The notes beneath the pieces are model-generated. The model saw nothing but the letters and a program-made list of their open reading frames with translations. It did not search any database and was not told where the DNA came from. From the NCBI GenBank assembly GCA_013396995.1, contig VWZP01005656.1, positions 668,908-732,907 of the forward strand: 64,000 bases of DNA. Direction: 5' to 3'. Positions 59,075 through 64,000 of the stretch are shown piece by piece. The position numbers and the translations under genes are program-made. This DNA comes from Dicaeum eximium. Taxonomy: Eukaryota; Chordata; Aves; Passeriformes; Dicaeidae. Position 1 is the stretch's first letter. Each line of letters opens with the position of its first letter.

Positions 59075-59367
59075 CAAGGAAGGAGGGGATCGCCCAAAGA
59101 GGGAGTTTAGTGGCAGGAGAGATCGCCCAAGATGGCCATGTAAGAACGGAAGTTATGGAGAGGTTTCTGTGTATCCTCTCACCTCTGCGCTGGGCTTTCC
59201 AGAGCCACGCCATCCCCAAGGGAATTAATTTCAACTGGAAAGGAGACCTACCAAGGCTCACAAACACTTAAAATGACCCTGCTCTCCCGGTTCAGGGTGA
59301 GATAAGGAAGAGCAGGAACAGCTCTGAGTGCAGTGGTGTGGTGGTTCTTTCACGAGGGGTCACCAGT
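59075..59367 (-). mobile_element. retroviral leader remnant with tRNA-Trp-like primer-binding site
   Basis: On the minus strand, two bases after the LTR end, is TGGTGACCCCTCGTG (plus 59351-59365). This closely resembles the tRNA-Trp primer-binding site used by avian alpharetroviruses, apart from a short change after the C run. It fixes this LTR as a 5' LTR and the sequence to the left as the start of the viral interior. Downstream on the minus strand the word TGGGCGATC occurs twice (plus about 59088 and 59125). No gag frame survives. The left limit is arbitrary. Confidence 0.55.
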
Positions 59368-59721
59368 TGTGGTTGTTTCCCTTGGGCATATTGACTTTGA
59401 CTCCAGTATCAGAAGGCTTAAGAAGGTTTTATTATGATGGCTCCATATTCAGGCTGAGGCTTAATGCATAGTACAATGCTTTCTTCTTAGTGCTTAGTAC
59501 AAAAATGCTTAGAGCCCAGTGGTAACACCTCTCTATATCATTGGTTGAAAGAAAGAAAGAGAAACCATATCTATTGTTGTGAGAACAGGATAGAAAAACA
59601 CCACCTGTGTCCCTGAGAGGGAACACAGCTCAGAGATTGTTTATAAATCTGCTGGGAAAGTGAGGTTTCCCTTGGGAAGAAAAACCTAGCAAACCTGCAG
59701 TATGAAATTGAGGAATTACCA
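59368..59721 (-). mobile_element. 5' LTR of a decayed provirus
   Basis: A 354-bp minus-strand LTR, TGTGG at 59368 and TTACCA at 59721. On the minus strand it has the poly(A) signal AATAAAACCTTC (plus near 59430) and the block around CACCTGTGTCCCTGAGAG (plus 59599). It is the same family as the LTR at 7330-7758. The primer-binding site next to it shows it was part of a provirus, though the rest of that provirus cannot be traced. Confidence 0.7.
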
Positions 59722-60212
59722 AGGTGACACAGTGGGCTCTGTTTGTAAATGAACTCGAGCACGGGGAGTGCTGAGCAGCTCTCGAGCTCCCTGCGTGGCA
59801 ATGGGGCCTGCAGGGGACTAAGATGAAGGGTTTAGAATTGTTGTCTGCAGAAATTTAACCAAGTGACCACAAAGAAAGCCAAAGACTGCTGCCAGCACTC
59901 AGAGTTGTTCAGCAGCAAAAGTTGAAAGTCTCCAGGTACTCCTGGAGCCGAGTTAAACCTAAGCTCTAGAAGCCTTGGGTTCTTGTACAGCTCCTGTAGG
60001 ACAGCAGAAGGGATGACGATGAACTAAATCTCACCCAATACACAGACAGTGGGACAGGGTAGGGGAAGCAGCCCCTCACTGCACTGTACCCCAGCCTGGG
60101 GACAGGGACAGCAGTGGCTGCGCTGTGCTGCTGAGGCTCATCCCCATTCCTTGGGCTGGAAGCTGCTCTGTCTTATCCAGCAAGGCCCCCCAGTGTGACC
60201 TCTCTGCAATGA
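59722..60212. other. unassigned sequence
   Basis: Moderately GC-rich, with no recognised gene. Part of it may be the U3 of the LTR whose 3' end is at 60213-60294. Confidence 0.4.
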
Positions 60213-60294
60213 CTGTCCTTATTTAATCCTGCTGTATTTTTGTTAAGGTTTAATAAACCTTTTAAATTTTTAAAGTGAGCAGTTGTTTCTCTGA
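60213..60294 (+). mobile_element. LTR 3' end fragment
   Basis: About 80 bp matching the R and U5 part of the LTRs at 55132 and 31657: GCTGTATTTTTGTTAAGG, the poly(A) signal in TTTAATAAACC, then GTGAGCAGTTGTTTCT. Sequence to the left does not match those LTRs, so it is either truncated or a different subfamily sharing the 3' end. Confidence 0.7.
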
Positions 60295-62889
60295 CTCTAG
60301 AAAGTGAAAATGGAGCAGCAATAGCTTGACAGCTTCCTCTTTCAAAGGCACTTCCCTGGTTACCCTTCTTACATGCTCACCCTTCTGGAGGCAGTTCTGC
60401 AGAGCTGGAAATCATAATATTTTAGATTTCCCCCAGATGAGCTAGAAAGACTTAAACATGCAGAAAATGAGGAACAGGAGAGAACACTTAAAGAACGTTT
60501 TTTAAAAAATCCCCTAAATCTCAGTGTGAAGATATGAGTACATTTTCAAACAATTGAAGAGTTCTGTCCCTCAGCTTCAAACAATCCTGGGACCAGGAAC
60601 ACACATCATTTTAAATAGACAAAATATTATAAGCAGTTGATGGCATTAAAACAGAATGTTACAATTACTTAAAAACAGGAAACACAATTACACTCTTCAG
60701 AGACAGCTTCAGTTTCAAGCTGAGCCTTTGAAGGAAGGCTAAATAGCCATCTCAGCTTAGGTGCTAATTGTTAAACTGGTGAAGCTGGGTGAGAAGCTAG
60801 TTTTCAGTAAAGCAGGGAATAGCCAGATAATTATCACTGATTTAATGGTCCTGTGGATAATTAAGCCACATGGATCCAACGCCTGTGGATAATTAAGCCG
60901 CATTGGCTTGACTCAAATCCTAGAAAAAATTTGGAGTAGAAGGTAGAGAACTTAAAGATGACTAGAGTGGAGTAAGGAGATTATTTGGCAGAGTCAAGGT
61001 CACTATCTTTGCTTGTAATGAAAAATTAGCAAGCTGCACAGTAGAGCCATGTGGATAACCAAATAACTGGAAGAAAAGTAATTTATATTTAGGAATTCTA
61101 CAGGCTCAACTTGTTCACCTGAGCTGAGAGATGATTAGGAACTTACTTGCTCATCCAAGCACCTCTCAGGAGGGGAAAAAGAAAGTAAATGCATTTTCCA
61201 CAATGAAGAAGAAGGTTTAGAAGGATTCAGTTCCTAGAAATTGAAATAAGCCAAATTTAGAGCAATTAATTACGAAAGACATTATCACTTGGTTCAGTTA
61301 AGCCTGAAATACTGAAATCTAGGTAGGGTCTCCAGCCTGTCCTGGAAGAAATCAGACCATGTGATCCCAATGGTTTTGTTTGCTTTTGCAAGCTGTAGCT
61401 TCATTACAGCTTTTCCCCCTCCTAGGTATTTAGCAGCACTTTGTTTATCCAGTCCTGTTCTGGGGATTTCAGGCTACTTTCTCAAGGTTCCTCTAAATTA
61501 TGGGTTCAGTAGTCACTTCTAAATCCATTGCAAACACAGTAAAGAGCACAATACATTCTGGTACAGGCCACATCCCTGAAACCATTTAAAAGAGCCACAT
61601 CATTTTTCCCCATCCCTGCAAACAGGCTTTAGAATTCTTGATTCCCTGGGCCTTTTCCACCTGGGTAGAACACAGCTTATATCAGAGTTACTTCTTTAGA
61701 TGTTAGTTCTGTCTAAGCATTTCTGTTATTAATCTATTTCTAGTTTTAAGATTCACTCCATCCTCAGTTGTGGCATCTGACATCTGTATGGAAAGTGAGA
61801 CAAGGCTCCAACCCTTCATAGGGCTTTACATGCACCACCACACTGGATGGTTCCTGGGAAGGTGCAGTTTTGTCTGGTTTGGGGGCTCTTTTTGAATCTG
61901 TGTTAGTCTGGAATATAAGAAGTGTCAGAGCAGAATGACTGACAGACATCTAATTCATTCCTAAATTTCCCTGACTTTGCAGATTGAATAACTATCTCCA
62001 GACAAGGACTGCAGTGCTTCCCTACCCTGCACATGGCAAAGGTCTCTCTTACGTCTCCTCTGAACCATTTGCTGGGTAATTCAAACCTTAGCTTGTTGTT
62101 CTGTCCATCCTGAACAAAGAACAGAGCATCTGAGCAGAGATGGCTCTAAATAGGCAGCAGGAGAGAGGAAAACAAGCAGAGTCATTTATCTGGAGTTGTA
62201 GAGGCTGTGATGGACAAGTTTTTCTTCTAAGAGGACTCTTCCTTTTCAGTCTTACCACAGCTGTCTCTGAAAGCCAGTGGGTCTTGGCTCCTCGCTGCCA
62301 TAAAGTGTGATTCCCACCTTTTCCACCTGGAATTTGAGCTATGATGGCCCAGAGAAGTCAACTGAAGATCCTCCAGAGGGAAATTTGGTTTTTTTTTTTC
62401 ATTTCCAGCCCATCCAAGCTCAAGTGGTTTTGGTCTAAACAGTCTGACATATGCCTAATTACAGGGGGCTTGATAAACCAGCATAACTGTCAGAGAAAAA
62501 TAGGCAGAGGGTGTTTTGAGAGTCTGTGCTGAGCTGTCCCCTCCCTCACACACGCACACACAGAGTTAAAAATGGTTGCATTTATATTTATGTACACAAT
62601 AATATATATAGCATCTGTAAACCAGGGGTTTAAAATATATGCAAAGCCAGTTATGCCTGTCATTGCATATTCCTGCACATGGCAAATCTTTTTATATTGT
62701 CTGAACTTCCTAACTCCTCTGTAGGCATCAAGGAGCCACAAATATTTGGAGATCATAGGAAGGATTGATGCAAAAAAGGCAACTTTTGCCAGTGGAGTAT
62801 AAGGAAATTGGGTGTAAAACACAGGACCACTGGAGGTGTTGCTGGATCACCTTTTATCTCAAGCAATTATTATTATTATTTGCTGGCAT
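60295..62889. other. unique sequence with 32-bp tandem repeat
   Basis: At 60850-60903 a 22-bp block (CCTGTGGATAATTAAGCC then A or G and CAT) is repeated with a 32-bp period; each copy contains the palindromic homeodomain core TAATTA. A short TTA run lies at about 62864. No gene was recognised. Confidence 0.5.
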
Positions 62890-63110
62890 AGACTCTGACT
62901 TACACACCTTTTTGCTCCACATGGGTGACCAAAATTGGACATGATTCTCTAAATGAAGACCAGTAGGTGCATAAAATATTAAATGCTTTCATATTTCAGT
63001 TACAAAATACTTCTCTAGACACACCCTAGAATTCAACTGCCTTTTTATACACAGCTGCATCATATTCTGACTCTTGGTCATGCTATGAACAATACAGCCA
63101 ATTCTTCTAT
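62890..63110 (-). repeat. possible ancient CR1-like fragment
   Basis: The phrase GGTGACCAAAATTGGACATG near 62926, and AATTCAACTGCCTTTTTATA with ACAGCTGCATCATATTCTGA near 63031-63070, resemble the complement of an old CR1/L3-type LINE. The sequence is heavily diverged and the call is tentative. The minus frame 62989-63432 reads across it and is not supported as a gene. Confidence 0.3.
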
Positions 63111-63422
63111 AATTTGAAATCCAGAAGTCATTGCCTTCAGAAATGGATGGTTTTTTGCTCTCAAGGTAAAGTGTTTGAATGTGACCTCTGCACTGTTGCA
63201 TCTCATTCAGTTTCACTGCTTCATTCCTCAGGATTATCCAGGTGGAGATGCTGAGGACAAAGGTAGGGAAGCAATAAAATTGTGCAAGGAAAAAACTAAA
63301 TACATGGCAGGCAAGAAAAAATTGCCGAAATGGAATTTTGTCAAAAGTTACAGGGCACAGTGGATGGCAGAAGATGAAAAAAAACCAGAAAGTATGACTA
63401 GAAAATTGAAATAAAAGGAGCA
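63111..63422. other. unassigned sequence
   Basis: No gene or repeat recognised. Plus frame 63175-63414 and its minus-strand counterpart are both open and neither has a recognised family. Confidence 0.45.
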
Positions 63423-64000
63423 TGAAAAACACGGTTCACTTTCCTGTTAAAATTTTAAAGTTTCTCCACTTTCCTGTTAAAATTTTAAAGTTTAATAAAG
63501 GACAAAAGGAGACAGAGACAGTAAAGCAAAGATCACGGCCGGGTGCGTCCTGGCACTCAGCCAAGAGCACAGCTGCTAGTTTGGGAAACACCATTTTTAT
63601 ACCATTTCTATTACATCAGCCTGTTGCATATTCATAGACTCTTATGCATATCCACAAACTAGTTTACATATTCCAGGAACTGTTTAGCATGGCTCCTCCT
63701 CGGGTCCGCCTTTTCAGAGCGTGTGTGTTTCTTGGTTGTGGTTTTAGTCCATTTTATCCTCACCTCCAGGTCTTGGGTCTTGTCCACATTGTCTTCAGAC
63801 AATGAGTGCTGAGAGTTGGCACATCAGTAGCAGGGTCCTCATCAGATGTTCCTTGGACATTATCCCAACCAAACAGGCATATCAGCTACCACTACTGCTA
63901 TGTCTAAGGTTTTGTTAATAGCAGAAATAAAAGCAAAGTTATTTTAACATTGTACATATAGAGTCCATTTTAATATTTGCAAAAAGCCAGTACTATAGTA
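63423..64000 (-). mobile_element. LTR, runs toward or past the window end
   Basis: A minus-strand LTR with TGAAAAACACGG as its likely 3' terminus. Read on the minus strand it has a TATA box TATAAAAA (plus 63594-63601) and an ATTAAA poly(A) signal (plus 63491-63496), followed by two copies of a 27-bp block with a 30-bp period (plus 63437-63463 and 63467-63493). The 5' end was not found and may lie near or beyond the right edge. Confidence 0.6.
63437..63493. repeat. 30-bp period tandem duplication in LTR
   Basis: Two copies of a 27-bp block starting CACTTTCCTGTTAAAA, separated by CTC, within the U5-like end of the surrounding LTR. Confidence 0.9.

Noticed and set aside
62989..63432. 147-codon minus-strand hydrophobic frame
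   Set aside because: It crosses a probable old LINE fragment, is overlapped by an open plus-strand frame and matches no known family.
1..64000. tRNA, rRNA or other structured RNA genes
   Set aside because: None was recognised by eye on either strand; a covariance-model search would be needed to exclude small ones.

Overview
The window looks like intergenic or intronic DNA from a bird, most likely a songbird. The reasoning is the repeat content: about a dozen CR1 LINE fragments with the avian 3' tail (ATTCTGTG-like octamers), including the very GC-rich CR1 3' end typical of passerines, plus many solo LTRs of avian endogenous retroviruses. There is no bacterial-style gene organisation. No protein-coding gene could be recognised with confidence, and almost all open frames are under 140 codons and read through repeats or random sequence. 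One short stretch (2316-2557) has the look of a terminal coding exon, and two CpG-rich stretches (39405-39850 and 49180-49910) look like promoter CpG islands.

Layout. 1-3030: mostly unique, with the candidate exon and a short N gap in an A tract (2749-2761). 3030-9100: a CR1, then a cluster of repeats in which one LTR sits inside a second CR1 (6395-7329), another LTR abuts that CR1's tail (7330-7758), and a complete solo LTR is bounded by perfect 6-bp target-site duplications (8385-9082). 9100-22360: unique AT-rich sequence broken by CR1 copies (9553, 15345, 20225) and LTRs (11731, 18361). 22362-22697: a 16-unit, 21-bp minisatellite with a higher-order 126-bp repeat. 22700-31570: unique sequence, one CR1 identical in part to two others, an AT-rich inverted-repeat block (27360-27700), an LTR remnant near 28540-28756 and a CR1 at 30090. 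31575-32289: one solo LTR inserted into another, with a 4-bp duplication. 32290-39000: mostly unique with three CR1 pieces. 39000-40045: an LTR-like block running into a CpG island. 43345-45356: the longest CR1, with reverse-transcriptase remnants, split by an LTR. 46850-47245: a purine-rich strand. 49180-49910: the second CpG island, with a perfect 49-bp tandem duplication. 52573-52615: a second N gap. 55132-60294: an LTR, then a GC- and CpG-rich block of unknown origin (56030-57640), a degenerate TG-rich minisatellite (58290-58830), an LTR on the minus strand followed by a tRNA-Trp-like primer-binding site (59348-59721), and an isolated LTR 3' end. 60300-63420: unique and old repeat sequence. 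63423 to the end: another LTR on the minus strand.

Nothing here forms a pathway or operon. The history that can be read is one of transposition: CR1 copies landed first, LTR retroviruses landed in and beside them, and most proviruses then collapsed to solo LTRs. Two solo LTRs (31657-32014 minus, 55132-55489 plus) are nearly identical and in opposite orientations, and three CR1 3' ends share 153 identical bases, so both families were active fairly recently.

The parts least explained by known repeats are the GC-rich block at 56030-57640, the two CpG islands, the AT-rich inverted repeats at 27360-27700 and the candidate exon. All family assignments were made by eye from the sequence; none was checked against a database.
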